From the NCBI GenBank assembly GCA_963676845.2, contig CAXXKK010000010.1, positions 1-64,000 of the forward strand: a stretch of DNA of 64,000 bases. Reading direction: 5' to 3'. The stretch comes from G963662675 sp963676845. GTDB taxonomy: Bacteria; Bacteroidota; Bacteroidia; Bacteroidales; Prolixibacteraceae. A program made the position numbers and the translations under genes. Below the pieces are notes generated by a model that saw nothing but the letters and a program-made list of their open reading frames with translations, was not told the DNA's origin and did not search any database. How positions within the stretch are numbered: the stretch's first letter is position 1; each line of letters opens with the position of its first letter. Shown in pieces: positions 11,662 to 20,714 of the stretch.

Positions 11662-13566
11662 TTATTGAATTTTTACTAATACGTCGTCTTCTTCAACTTC
11701 AGAACCACTAGAAAATGCGATATCAACTACTTTCCCTGAAACGTCAGATTTAATAGCATTAAAAGTTTTCATGGCTTCAACATAACCGATAAGATCACCT
11801 TCTTTTACCACATCACCAACACTCAATGCTTTCTCTGAGCTTTCTTTGGTTAAGTAGAATTTACCCTCAAGTGGAGCTAAAATTTCTTTTGCATCACCAT
11901 TTACTGATGGAGCTGGAGCTTCAGTTTTTGCAACAGGAGCAGCAGCTGATTCTTCAGCACTTGCTTCGCCGTATGCAACAGAAACTTTGAATTTCTCACC
12001 ATCAACATCAATAAACATGGTTGAAGGAGCAAAACTGCCATTTGCAGCAACAGGAGCAGCTGTAGCAACTTCTTTCTTAGTTCCTTCTAACATACCTGCA
12101 CCTTCTTCACGTTTCTTAGCTAAATCTTCTTCGAATGCTTTTTTCGCAGCACCTGATTTATATGCACGGTATTGTTCTGGGTGCATTGCCAATTCGAACA
12201 ACTCTTCCTCGTCTTTACCGTAATCCCAACCATTGTCATCCATTTCCTTACGGAAAGTATCTAATGCGTCTGCATACAAGCTTTGAGGAGTATCAGTAAA
12301 CTCTTCTTTGCCTTGTTCTTTAGCCAGCTCTTTCAACTCAGGAGCTAATGTTCCAGGAAGTTTTCCTCCTTTACCCATCAACATATCCCAAATGTTATCA
12401 GCAATCATACTCCAGCGTTCTTTGCCTTTTTCCAATTGCATCACATTCATCATAGCAAGGTTTTTCACATACTGGCTATAAGGAGTTACCAGTGGTGGAT
12501 TACCAACCATTGGCCAAATATATTCTACCTCATTGAAAAGTTTAACCATTAAGTCATCCTGAGTCAATGTAGGTCTATTATTTTTCGTTTTCCATTTATT
12601 AATGCTAGCAAGGTTACTACCAAGGTCAGCCATTAATGATCCCATCATACCTCCTGGAAGTCCAGGACCGATAAGCAATGAGTTCATGAAGCGGTTTTTA
12701 GGATTGATGTAGTATCCCAAGAAATCATCAATGAAACTTTGAGTTAGGCTACGAACCTTCATATAAGCATCCATGTTGATTTCAGGAACATCAAAGCCTG
12801 CATCTTTCAACATAGCTTGAACTGCAAGTAAATCAACGTGACCTGTACCCCATGATAGTGGTTCCATTGCAACATCAACATATTCAACTCCGGCACGGCA
12901 AACTTCAAGAATAGAAGCCATTGCAAAACCAGGACCTGAATGTGAGTGATATTGAAGTGGAGTATCCGGATGTAGCTTTTTAATTCCGCTAACAATTTGA
13001 CCTAACCATGCAGGACGACCAATACCTGCCATATCTTTAAGACAGATTTCATCAGCTCCACCTTTAATTAAGGTATCAGCCAAATCCACATAATACTCAA
13101 CGGTATGAACGTTTGAATATGTAAGACTTAAAGCAGCTTGTGCAATCATTCCTGCTTCTTTTGCATATTTTATAGAATCAAGAATATTGCGAGGATCATT
13201 TAATCCACAGAAAGGACGTGTAATATCTGTACCCTGTGCTTTTTTCACTTTGTACATCATTTTGCGTACATCTGCAGGAACCGGGCTCATTCTTAAACCG
13301 TTTAAAGAACGATCAAGCATGTGAGTTTGAATACCGGCATCATTAAAAGGCTGAGTCCATTGACGTACTGCATTGTTAGGATTTTCACCAAAAAGAAGAT
13401 TGATCTGCTCGAAACCACCACCGTTTGTCTCAACGCGAGCAAAACAACCCATTTCAATAATGTGCGGGGCTACTTTAACTAATTGATCAACGCGTGGCAG
13501 GTATTTCCCCGATGATTGCCACATATCGCGATAGACCAATGAAAATTTTATCTTTCTTTTTTCCAT
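11662..13566 (-). CDS. oadA: Oxaloacetate decarboxylase alpha subunit (carboxyltransferase plus biotinyl domain)
   Basis: 634 residues. Roughly residues 1-460 form the DRE-TIM/conserved carboxylase domain that moves CO2 from oxaloacetate to biotin, with YHSHSGPG around 205 holding likely metal-binding histidines. A linker rich in Ala, Glu and Pro follows, then a biotinyl domain with EAMKTFN, biotin lysine Lys600. The more common biotin motif is EAMKM, so Thr after the lysine is a Bacteroidota-style variant. It lies between oadG and oadB and forms the peripheral part of the pump. Confidence 0.93.
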   Translation of the reverse strand: MEKRKIKFSLVYRDMWQSSGKYLPRVDQLVKVAPHIIEMGCFARVETNGGGFEQINLLFGENPNNAVRQWTQPFNDAGIQTHMLDRSLNGLRMSPVPADVRKMMYKVKKAQGTDITRPFCGLNDPRNILDSIKYAKEAGMIAQAALSLTYSNVHTVEYYVDLADTLIKGGADEICLKDMAGIGRPAWLGQIVSGIKKLHPDTPLQYHSHSGPGFAMASILEVCRAGVEYVDVAMEPLSWGTGHVDLLAVQAMLKDAGFDVPEINMDAYMKVRSLTQSFIDDFLGYYINPKNRFMNSLLIGPGLPGGMMGSLMADLGSNLASINKWKTKNNRPTLTQDDLMVKLFNEVEYIWPMVGNPPLVTPYSQYVKNLAMMNVMQLEKGKERWSMIADNIWDMLMGKGGKLPGTLAPELKELAKEQGKEEFTDTPQSLYADALDTFRKEMDDNGWDYGKDEEELFELAMHPEQYRAYKSGAAKKAFEEDLAKKREEGAGMLEGTKKEVATAAPVAANGSFAPSTMFIDVDGEKFKVSVAYGEASAEESAAAPVAKTEAPAPSVNGDAKEILAPLEGKFYLTKESSEKALSVGDVVKEGDLIGYVEAMKTFNAIKSDVSGKVVDIAFSSGSEVEEDDVLVKIQ

Positions 13567-13636
13567 AATATGACGATATAATTTGATTGTTTTTATTTAA
13601 AATCAGAAAGGATACCACAAAGCAATAATATCTATA

Positions 13637-13897
13637 TTATTGCTTTTCAATCTTAGTGACATGTCCTTTTCCTTCAGTAACTATTTTAACTGCAGAAACT
13701 ATTGCTGCAACTTTTTTGCGATTTAAATCGCCGGATGAATTAGTTACTTGTTGTACTTTCTTTACAACTTCTTCTGGTAAGTATTTATTTACGAATCGAA
13801 TTATTAAATTTCCAATGGCAACAACAAGAGAAAGGATTACTAATACTGTAATCATTCCAATCACCATCAACTGCAAAGCCAAGCCAAAATCACTCAT
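13637..13897 (-). CDS. oadG: Oxaloacetate decarboxylase gamma subunit
   Basis: An 86-residue small membrane subunit with one N-terminal transmembrane helix (about residues 8-34) and a basic tail ending KGHVTKIEKQ. The gamma subunit bridges OadA and OadB and helps bind Zn2+ in studied enzymes. It is first in the operon, 70 bp before oadA. Assignment rests on size, topology and position, as the sequence is weakly conserved. Confidence 0.85.
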   Translation of the reverse strand: MSDFGLALQLMVIGMITVLVILSLVVAIGNLIIRFVNKYLPEEVVKKVQQVTNSSGDLNRKKVAAIVSAVKIVTEGKGHVTKIEKQ

Positions 13898-14276
13898 CTT
13901 TCTAAATATTTAAATTCTTTAACTTGTATTTTTTGAAGGATCACAATATTACCAATTTTTTACCTATGAAAGCTCGTAAACGAAATCAACAAAAATCAAT
14001 TATCAATTAATTAACATTTATTTTTATCAAATCGAAACCTTTCAATACGTTCAAACTTTCAATTTTACACTTCGCCTTTTTTATAACATTTATAAAGTTA
14101 TTATTTCATGTAATTTATCAAACAAACAGAGTGCTTCCTTCAATATTTTTTCAAACTTATCCGTTTAAATTCTAAGGAAATGTTAAATCAAAAAAAGTGC
14201 TTTTTTCTTAACCTGATAATGGCTATTTTTGGTGGTTCTATTTTTAAACCAAACTAAAACTATTAAATAAACTAAA
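13898..14276. other. Divergent intergenic region between oadG and a Gfo/Idh/MocA gene
   Basis: 379 bp of AT-rich DNA containing promoters for both directions. A good candidate for the rightward gene is at 14224-14231. For oadG the only full -7 match (TAAGTTTG at 14152-14159) lacks a proper -33 and would give a leader of about 250 nt, so I do not call it. No coding sequence is seen. Confidence 0.65.
14224..14231 (+). promoter_or_regulatory. Candidate -7 element for the Gfo/Idh/MocA gene
   Basis: TATTTTTG fits TAnnTTTG and lies 46 bp before the start codon. The -33 position is only a T-run, so this is a weaker match than other promoters here. Confidence 0.45.
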
Positions 14277-15602
14277 ATGAATAAACGAATTATAAATGGA
14301 ATATCCAGGCGGAGATTCCTTGGTACCACTGCTATTGGAGTTGCCGGAGTTTCTATAATTCCTTCCCTAAGTTCTTGCTCATCATCAAATTCAAGTGATA
14401 GCCAAAATATAAGACTCGGATTTATCGGATTAGGACGACAAGCGATTGGAACTCTATTGTTGGGTTTTATGCAAATTCCCAGAGTTCGTATTGTCGCTGG
14501 TTGTGATGTTTACGGTAGAAAACGTATGCGTTTTGAGAATAAAGTAAACGAATTTTACCAAGAAAATAATGTTGATGTAGAGGTTGTAACCTATGAAAAA
14601 TATGAGGATTTGCTTGCCCGAGAAGACATTGATGCTGTTGTTATTGCAACACCAGATCATGCACATGCAATAACTGCAAGTGCAGCCTTAAAAGCAGGTA
14701 AAGATGTATATCTTGAGAAACCTATGACTTTTACAATTCAGGAATCTCAGGAACTACGTAAAATTGTTCGTGAAACAGATCGAATTTTAGCAGTAGGTAG
14801 TATGCAACGTTCTATGACAGAATTCCAACACGCAGTTGATATTGTAAGTTCTGGTGCTTTGGGTAAAATTGAAAAAGTAAATGCTTATGTGGGAGCCCCT
14901 CCCAAACCTCTTGATTTAAGAGAAGAACGAATCCCTGAAGATTTAAACTGGGATCTTTGGTTAGGACCTCTTCCTGAAACGATTCCTTATAATAGTGAGC
15001 TTAACCCACCTATTTTCATTGTTCCTGAGCAAAATGAACAATTTTGGGGCGGATGGCGCTGGTATAAAGAAACAGGTGGCGGTTACACTACCGACTGGGG
15101 TGCGCATATGTTTGATATTGCCCAATGGGCTCTAGGTATGGATGGCAATGGTCCTGTTGAAATTACTCCTTTAGGCGATGGAACTGAATTTATTGAATAC
15201 AAATATGCCAACGGTGTTATAATGACATCTGAACCATTTAATGAAGAAGGTCAACGAAGAAGACAAGGTGTAAAATTTTGGGGAGAAAATGGCTGGATAG
15301 AAGTATCCAGAGGTTACTTTAACGCTTCAAATGAAGAATGGATGATGCCAGAACAACCAGAACAAGATAGAAATGCTCTTAACCCACACCATATAAACTT
15401 TATTGAATGTGTTCGAAATCATACAGACCCTGTAGTTCCTGTTGAAATTGGCTGTAGTTCTACTATTGTATGTCTTCTTGGAAACATTGCATTTGATCTG
15501 GGAAGAAAGATCAAGTGGAATCCAGAAACCGAAACATTCCTTGATGACCCAGAAGCTACAGAAAAGCTACATTATCAATATAGAAATGGTTGGTCTATAT
15601 AA
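14277..15602 (+). CDS. Gfo/Idh/MocA-family oxidoreductase with Tat lipoprotein-type signal
   Basis: 441 residues. The N-terminus has a twin-arginine motif SRRRFLG (residues 10-16), a hydrophobic stretch and a cysteine at 34 (PSLSSC), so it is probably Tat-exported after folding with its cofactor and perhaps lipid-anchored. A Rossmann domain follows (GFIGLGRQAIG near 48-58) and the family motif EKPMT near residue 148. The substrate-binding domain contains GGGYTTDWGAHMFDIAQW. Exported members usually act on sugars or sugar acids, or as NAD(H)-retaining glycosidases; the substrate here cannot be told. It is monocistronic with its own terminator. Confidence 0.85.
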   Translation: MNKRIINGISRRRFLGTTAIGVAGVSIIPSLSSCSSSNSSDSQNIRLGFIGLGRQAIGTLLLGFMQIPRVRIVAGCDVYGRKRMRFENKVNEFYQENNVDVEVVTYEKYEDLLAREDIDAVVIATPDHAHAITASAALKAGKDVYLEKPMTFTIQESQELRKIVRETDRILAVGSMQRSMTEFQHAVDIVSSGALGKIEKVNAYVGAPPKPLDLREERIPEDLNWDLWLGPLPETIPYNSELNPPIFIVPEQNEQFWGGWRWYKETGGGYTTDWGAHMFDIAQWALGMDGNGPVEITPLGDGTEFIEYKYANGVIMTSEPFNEEGQRRRQGVKFWGENGWIEVSRGYFNASNEEWMMPEQPEQDRNALNPHHINFIECVRNHTDPVVPVEIGCSSTIVCLLGNIAFDLGRKIKWNPETETFLDDPEATEKLHYQYRNGWSI

Positions 15603-15623
15603 GAAATTTTAAAACTATTCTAT

Positions 15624-15657
15624 AAAAAAGCTGGTTCATAATGAATCAGCTTTTTTT
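15624..15657 (+). terminator. Terminator after the Gfo/Idh/MocA gene
   Basis: Stem AAAAAAGCTGgTTCAT/ATGAATCAGCTTTTTT with one mismatch, followed by T residues, 22 bp past the stop codon. The A-run on the other side means it could act in both directions. Confidence 0.85.
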
Positions 15658-15743
15658 GTTTCATTTTCAACAATATATTTTCAAACAGCTTATTTTCTGA
15701 AACATGTAGTTCCATATTTAGTAAATACCTGTATTATAATAAA

Positions 15744-15751
15744 AGGAGGTA
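15744..15751 (+). promoter_or_regulatory. Strong Shine-Dalgarno of the dodecin gene
   Basis: AAAGGAGG-type sequence within AAAAGGAGGTAAATATG, fully complementary to the 16S tail and at good spacing. Such a site is rare in this window; only hpf has another like it. Confidence 0.8.
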
Positions 15752-15754
15752 AAT

Positions 15755-15970
15755 ATGTCAGACAGCGTTTACAAAGTAATAGAACTAGTTGGAACTAGTG
15801 AAGAATCATGGGAAGCTGCTGCTCAAAGTGCAATCTCAAAAGCTTCCGAAACATTACGTGACTTGAGAGTTGCAGAAGTTTCAGCAATGGATTTAACTAT
15901 TGCAAATGGTAAAATTGAAAGCTACCGAACAAAATTAAAGGTATCATTCAAGTTTGAAGGACATCATTAA
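15755..15970 (+). CDS. Dodecin (flavin-binding storage protein)
   Basis: A 71-residue protein of one beta-alpha-beta-beta unit, matching dodecins in length and pattern: SVYKVIELVGTSEESWE at the start, then VAEVSAMDLTIANGKIESYR. Dodecins assemble into hollow dodecamers that bind flavins in pairs stacked on a tryptophan, likely Trp at about residue 19 (ESWE). It is a stand-alone gene with a strong Shine-Dalgarno and terminators shared with the converging rpoC operon. Confidence 0.92.
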   Translation: MSDSVYKVIELVGTSEESWEAAAQSAISKASETLRDLRVAEVSAMDLTIANGKIESYRTKLKVSFKFEGHH

Positions 15971-16051
15971 AAACAGGATTCTCTTTTAATATTAAAATGA
16001 ATCCTGTTTACAAGAAAAGGGTCATCACGCAAATGCGAGATGACCCCTTTT
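15971..16051. terminator. Paired bidirectional terminators between dodecin and the rpoBC operon
   Basis: Two consecutive hairpins. The first is AAACAGGATTC/GAATCCTGTTT (15971-15981 with 15999-16009), followed by TTTTT on the minus strand. The second is AAAAGGGTCATC/GATGACCCCTTTT (16015-16051, one bulged C), T-rich on both sides. They can stop dodecin transcripts going right and rpoC/DUF3467 transcripts going left. Confidence 0.85.
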
Positions 16052-16074
16052 ATTATCTTTTATTACCTCAATTA

Positions 16075-16389
16075 TTAAGCTTCAGCCGTTGGCCCTCCAA
16101 AATTCATAGGAGGAAGCATTTGTTCATTCCCTTTGTTTAGTTTGATTGGACCATTTGCTTTTTCAAACTTCTTTACATTATCGTCTAACGCCAGGAGCAA
16201 ACGTTTAGCATGCTCTGGTGTCAGAATAATTCTGGATTTAACCTGCGACTTTGTTGTTCCAGGCATAATCCTAACAAAATCAAGAATGAATTCAGAACTT
16301 GAGTGAGAAATTACTGCCAGGTTTGAATAGGTTCCTTGAGCAACTTCTTCAGACAATTCTATTTTTAGCTGATTCTTTTTTTCAGACAT
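16075..16389 (-). CDS. DUF3467 family protein
   Basis: 104 residues, soluble, no known catalytic motif. The pattern GTYSNLAVISHSSSEFILDFVRIMPG near residue 20 and the later SRIILTPEHAKRLLLAL identify DUF3467. It begins 1 bp after the rpoC stop codon, a position I recall as common for this family in Bacteroidota, so it is cotranscribed with RNA polymerase. The function is unknown. Confidence 0.85.
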   Translation of the reverse strand: MSEKKNQLKIELSEEVAQGTYSNLAVISHSSSEFILDFVRIMPGTTKSQVKSRIILTPEHAKRLLLALDDNVKKFEKANGPIKLNKGNEQMLPPMNFGGPTAEA

Positions 16390-16390
16390 A

Positions 16391-19300
16391 TTAATCTTCT
16401 TGAGGTGAATTTTCTTTTACTTCAACCATGCGGTCATATTCTTCACGAGAACCAACAACAAGGTTTTTGTATTCTTTCAATCCTGTACCAGCAGGAATCA
16501 AGTGACCACATATTACATTTTCCTTCAATCCATCCAAGTAATCAACTTTTCCTTGAATTGCAGCTTCGTTCAATACTTTCGTAGTTTCCTGGAACGATGC
16601 AGCTGACAACCAACTTCTGGTTTGAAGTGCAGCACGAGTAATACCTTGAAGTATCTGACTTGAAGTTGCAGGAATTGCATCACGCGATTCGATCAGTTTT
16701 TTATCACGACGACGTAAAACTGAGTTCTCATCTCTTAAACGACGTGCGGTAATAATCATTCCCGGACGCAATTCTGAATCTCCTGGTTCTACAACAACTT
16801 TTTTGTTGTAAATCCAATCGTTTTCATGCAAGAATTCATTCTTATCAACGATTTGTTTTTCCAGGAAGCGAGTATCACCCGGATCCATAATTTCAACTTT
16901 ACGCATCATCTGACGGATAATTACCTCAAAGTGCTTGTCATTAATCTTCACACCCTGCATACGGTAAACATCCTGAACCTCATTCAATATATATTCCTGA
17001 ACAGCTGTAGGTCCTTTAATACTTAAGATATCTGAAGGAGTAGTAGCTCCATCTGACAATGGAGTACCTGCCTTAATATAGTCATTCTCTTGTACAAGAA
17101 TTTGCTTAGAAAGTGGGACTAAGTACTTTTTAACCTCATTGGTTTTCGAGGTAACAATAACCTCACGGTTACCGCGCTTAATCTTACCAAATGAAATTTC
17201 ACCATCAATCTCAGACACTACTGCCGGGTTAGATGGATTACGGGCCTCAAACAACTCGGTAACACGTGGAAGACCACCGGTGATATCACCTGCTTTACCA
17301 GATGCGCGAGGAATTTTAACAAGTACCTGACCTGCTTTAACAGCTTCACCTTCATCAACAGATATGTGACCACCTACAGGTAAGTTATATGAACGAATTA
17401 TGTCACCTTTTTCATCCAAAATTTGTAATGAAGGGTTCTTCGTTTTGTCACGTGTTTCAATAATTACCTTTTCTTTATAACCTGTTTGCTCATCAGACTC
17501 TTCACGGAAGGTAATACCATCAATCAGGTTATCAAATGCAACCTTACCATTATACTCGGTAATAATTACACCGTTATAAGGGTCCCATTCACAAATCTTC
17601 TGTCCTTTAGTTACCTCTTGTCCATTTTCAATGTACAATTTTGAACCATAAGGAATACTATAATTAGATAAAGTAATTCGTGTATTTTTATCGATAATAC
17701 GCAGTTCTGCCAAACGACCAACTACGACGTAAATCTTCTTACCAAATTCATCAACTGTTTCGACTGTACGTAGTTCTTCAATTTCTGCAATACCGTCATA
17801 ACGAGACTCAACCATTGATTGAGCAGAAATATTACCTGCAATACCTCCCACGTGGAAAGTACGCAAAGTAAGCTGTGTTCCTGGTTCACCGATTGACTGA
17901 GCAGCGATAACTCCAACAGACTCTCCTCTTTGAGCAATATTAGCAGTAGCCAAGTTACGTCCGTAACATTTACTACAAACACCAACTTTAGCTTCACATG
18001 TAAGTACAGAACGGATTTCCACGCTTTCTATTGGTGATTCATCTATTTTGGCAGCAATTTCCTCCGTAATTAATTCACCTGAATGAATGATAAGATCACC
18101 CGTTAATGGATGATAAATATCATGAACAGAAGTACGACCAATAATACGTTCGTATAGCGATGCAACAACTTCTTCATTATTTTTGATATCAGTTGCAACC
18201 AAACCACGCAAAGTACCACAATCTTGATCAGAAACGATAACATCCTGAGCAACATCAACCAAACGACGGGTTAAGTATCCGGCATCTGCTGTTTTCAGTG
18301 CGGTATCCGCCAAACCTTTACGAGCCCCGTGAGTAGAAATAAAGTACTCAAGTACAGAAAGGCCTTCTTTAAAGTTTGCCAAAATCGGGTTCTCAATAAT
18401 TTGAGCTCCAGTTGATCCTGACTTTTGTGGTTTTGCCATCAATCCCCTCATACCACAAAGCTGACGAATCTGTTCTTTAGATCCACGAGCTCCTGAGTCA
18501 AGCATCATATACACTGAGTTGAAACCTTGCTTATCGGTACTAATTGTTTTCATTACCGCATTGGTCAACTTAGCATTGGCATGTGTCCAAACGTCAATTA
18601 CCTGATTGTAACGTTCGTTGTTTGTAATGAATCCCATGTTATAGTTATTCATTACTTCTTCAACTTCGGCATAACCAGAATCAACAATTTCTTTTTTATC
18701 AGCAGGAATGATAACATCTCCAAGGTTGAAAGACAAACCACCACGGTAAGCCATCTTATACCCCATTTCTTTAATGTCATCCAAAAAGCGAACAGTTGTC
18801 GCATTTCCTGCTTTCTTGAATATATCAGAAATAATATTTCTTAGCGATTTTTTAGTCAACAGCTCGTTGATGTATCCACCTTTTCGTGGAACAACCTGAT
18901 TAAATAACACACGCCCAACTGTTGTTTCAACAATGTGTTTGAAATATTCCCCATTATCATCAACATCTTCAACTTTCACCTTGATTTTGGTGTGCATTCC
19001 AATCGCTTTCTCATTGTATGCAATGATTACTTCATCTGGTGAGTAGAAGGTCATTCCCTCTCCTGGTGCTCCAGGACGTTCTTTTGTCATGTAATACAGA
19101 CCAAGAACCATATCCTGAGAAGGTACCGTAATTGGTGCACCGTTAGCAGGGTTCAATAAGTTGTGAGACGCTAACATCAACAATTGTGTTTCCAAAATAG
19201 CTGCATTTCCAAGAGGAACGTGAACAGCCATCTGGTCACCATCAAAGTCGGCGTTGAAACCAGAACAAACCAGCGGGTGCAACTGAATTGCCTTACCCTC

Positions 19301-20662
19301 AATCAAAACAGGTTGGAAAGCCTGAATAGATAAACGGTGAAGAGTCGGCGCACGGTTTAGCATTACTGGGTGTCCTTTCAACACATTTTCCAGAATATCC
19401 CAAACTACCGGATCTTTACGGTCAACAATCTTTTTCGCTGATTTTACAGTTTTTACAATACCACGCTCAATCAATTTACGAATGATAAATGGCTTGTAAA
19501 GTTCTGCTGCCATTCCTTTTGGAAGACCACACTCATGTAATTTAAGAGTTGGTCCAACAACAATTACAGAACGAGCAGAATAGTCAACACGTTTACCAAG
19601 TAAGTTTTGACGGAAACGTCCCTGCTTACCTTTCAAACTATCTGAAAGTGATTTTAAAGCACGGTTATTTTCTGTCTTAACTGCATTTGATTTACGTGAG
19701 TTATCAAATAATGAATCAACAGATTCCTGAAGCATCCTTTTCTCATTACGAAGGATTACTTCCGGAGCTTTGATTTCAATTAATCTTTTAAGACGATTAT
19801 TACGAATGATTACCCTACGGTAAAGGTCATTCAAATCGGAAGTTGCAAAACGTCCACCATCAAGTGGCACTAACGGACGCAAATCCGGTGGAATAACAGG
19901 CACAACTTTAACAATCATCCATTCCGGACGGTTTGTATTTTTGCTGGCACGGAATGCTTCAACAACCTGAAGTCTTTTTAAAGCCTCATTTTTACGTTGC
20001 TGAGAAGTTTCAGTGCTTGCTTTGTGCCTTAATTGATATGAAAGCTCATCCAAATCAATGCGTTCCAATAGCCCGTAAAGAGCTTCAGCTCCCATACTTG
20101 CAATGAACTTATTTGGATCATCATCATCCAGGTATTGATTTTCCTTTGGAAGTGTATCCAAAATATCAAGGTATTCTTCTTCAGTTAAGAAATCAAGGTT
20201 TTGAATTCCATCCTGCGCTTTAATACCAGCCTGAATAACAACGTATCTTTCGTAATAAATAATTGTATCTAGTTTCTTCGTTGGAAGACCAAGAAGATAA
20301 CCGATTTTATTAGGTAAAGATTTAAAGTACCAAATGTGAGCAACAGGCACTACCAATGAGATATGCCCCATACGGTCGCGACGTACTTTCTTTTCAGTAA
20401 CTTCAACACCACAACGGTCACATACGATTCCTTTGTAGCGAATTCTTTTATATTTACCACAGTGGCATTCATAGTCTTTTACCGGCCCAAAAATTCGTTC
20501 ACAGAACAAACCATCACGTTCAGGTTTATAAGTTCTGTAGTTAATTGTTTCAGGCTTTAATACTTCACCATGAGAACGCTCTAAAACTTCTTCGGGTGAA
20601 GCAAGGCTAATTGCTATTTTGGTAAAATTGCTCTTAACTTTATTGTCTTTTCTGAAAGCCAT
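16391..20662 (-). CDS. rpoC: DNA-directed RNA polymerase beta' subunit
   Basis: 1,423 residues, the catalytic subunit of RNA polymerase. The N-terminal zinc ribbon has Cys66, Cys68, Cys81 and Cys84. The Mg-binding active-site motif NADFDGD is at 470-476. A second zinc site (CEAKVGVCSKCYGR) lies near residue 890. It follows rpoB by 52 bp. I see no truncation or insertion beyond what is usual for Bacteroidota. Confidence 0.98.
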   Translation of the reverse strand: MAFRKDNKVKSNFTKIAISLASPEEVLERSHGEVLKPETINYRTYKPERDGLFCERIFGPVKDYECHCGKYKRIRYKGIVCDRCGVEVTEKKVRRDRMGHISLVVPVAHIWYFKSLPNKIGYLLGLPTKKLDTIIYYERYVVIQAGIKAQDGIQNLDFLTEEEYLDILDTLPKENQYLDDDDPNKFIASMGAEALYGLLERIDLDELSYQLRHKASTETSQQRKNEALKRLQVVEAFRASKNTNRPEWMIVKVVPVIPPDLRPLVPLDGGRFATSDLNDLYRRVIIRNNRLKRLIEIKAPEVILRNEKRMLQESVDSLFDNSRKSNAVKTENNRALKSLSDSLKGKQGRFRQNLLGKRVDYSARSVIVVGPTLKLHECGLPKGMAAELYKPFIIRKLIERGIVKTVKSAKKIVDRKDPVVWDILENVLKGHPVMLNRAPTLHRLSIQAFQPVLIEGKAIQLHPLVCSGFNADFDGDQMAVHVPLGNAAILETQLLMLASHNLLNPANGAPITVPSQDMVLGLYYMTKERPGAPGEGMTFYSPDEVIIAYNEKAIGMHTKIKVKVEDVDDNGEYFKHIVETTVGRVLFNQVVPRKGGYINELLTKKSLRNIISDIFKKAGNATTVRFLDDIKEMGYKMAYRGGLSFNLGDVIIPADKKEIVDSGYAEVEEVMNNYNMGFITNNERYNQVIDVWTHANAKLTNAVMKTISTDKQGFNSVYMMLDSGARGSKEQIRQLCGMRGLMAKPQKSGSTGAQIIENPILANFKEGLSVLEYFISTHGARKGLADTALKTADAGYLTRRLVDVAQDVIVSDQDCGTLRGLVATDIKNNEEVVASLYERIIGRTSVHDIYHPLTGDLIIHSGELITEEIAAKIDESPIESVEIRSVLTCEAKVGVCSKCYGRNLATANIAQRGESVGVIAAQSIGEPGTQLTLRTFHVGGIAGNISAQSMVESRYDGIAEIEELRTVETVDEFGKKIYVVVGRLAELRIIDKNTRITLSNYSIPYGSKLYIENGQEVTKGQKICEWDPYNGVIITEYNGKVAFDNLIDGITFREESDEQTGYKEKVIIETRDKTKNPSLQILDEKGDIIRSYNLPVGGHISVDEGEAVKAGQVLVKIPRASGKAGDITGGLPRVTELFEARNPSNPAVVSEIDGEISFGKIKRGNREVIVTSKTNEVKKYLVPLSKQILVQENDYIKAGTPLSDGATTPSDILSIKGPTAVQEYILNEVQDVYRMQGVKINDKHFEVIIRQMMRKVEIMDPGDTRFLEKQIVDKNEFLHENDWIYNKKVVVEPGDSELRPGMIITARRLRDENSVLRRRDKKLIESRDAIPATSSQILQGITRAALQTRSWLSAASFQETTKVLNEAAIQGKVDYLDGLKENVICGHLIPAGTGLKEYKNLVVGSREEYDRMVEVKENSPQED

Positions 20663-20714
20663 ATATCGATGTATGTTTAATCAAATTAATAAAAGGAACT
20701 AGGTTCCGTCAACT

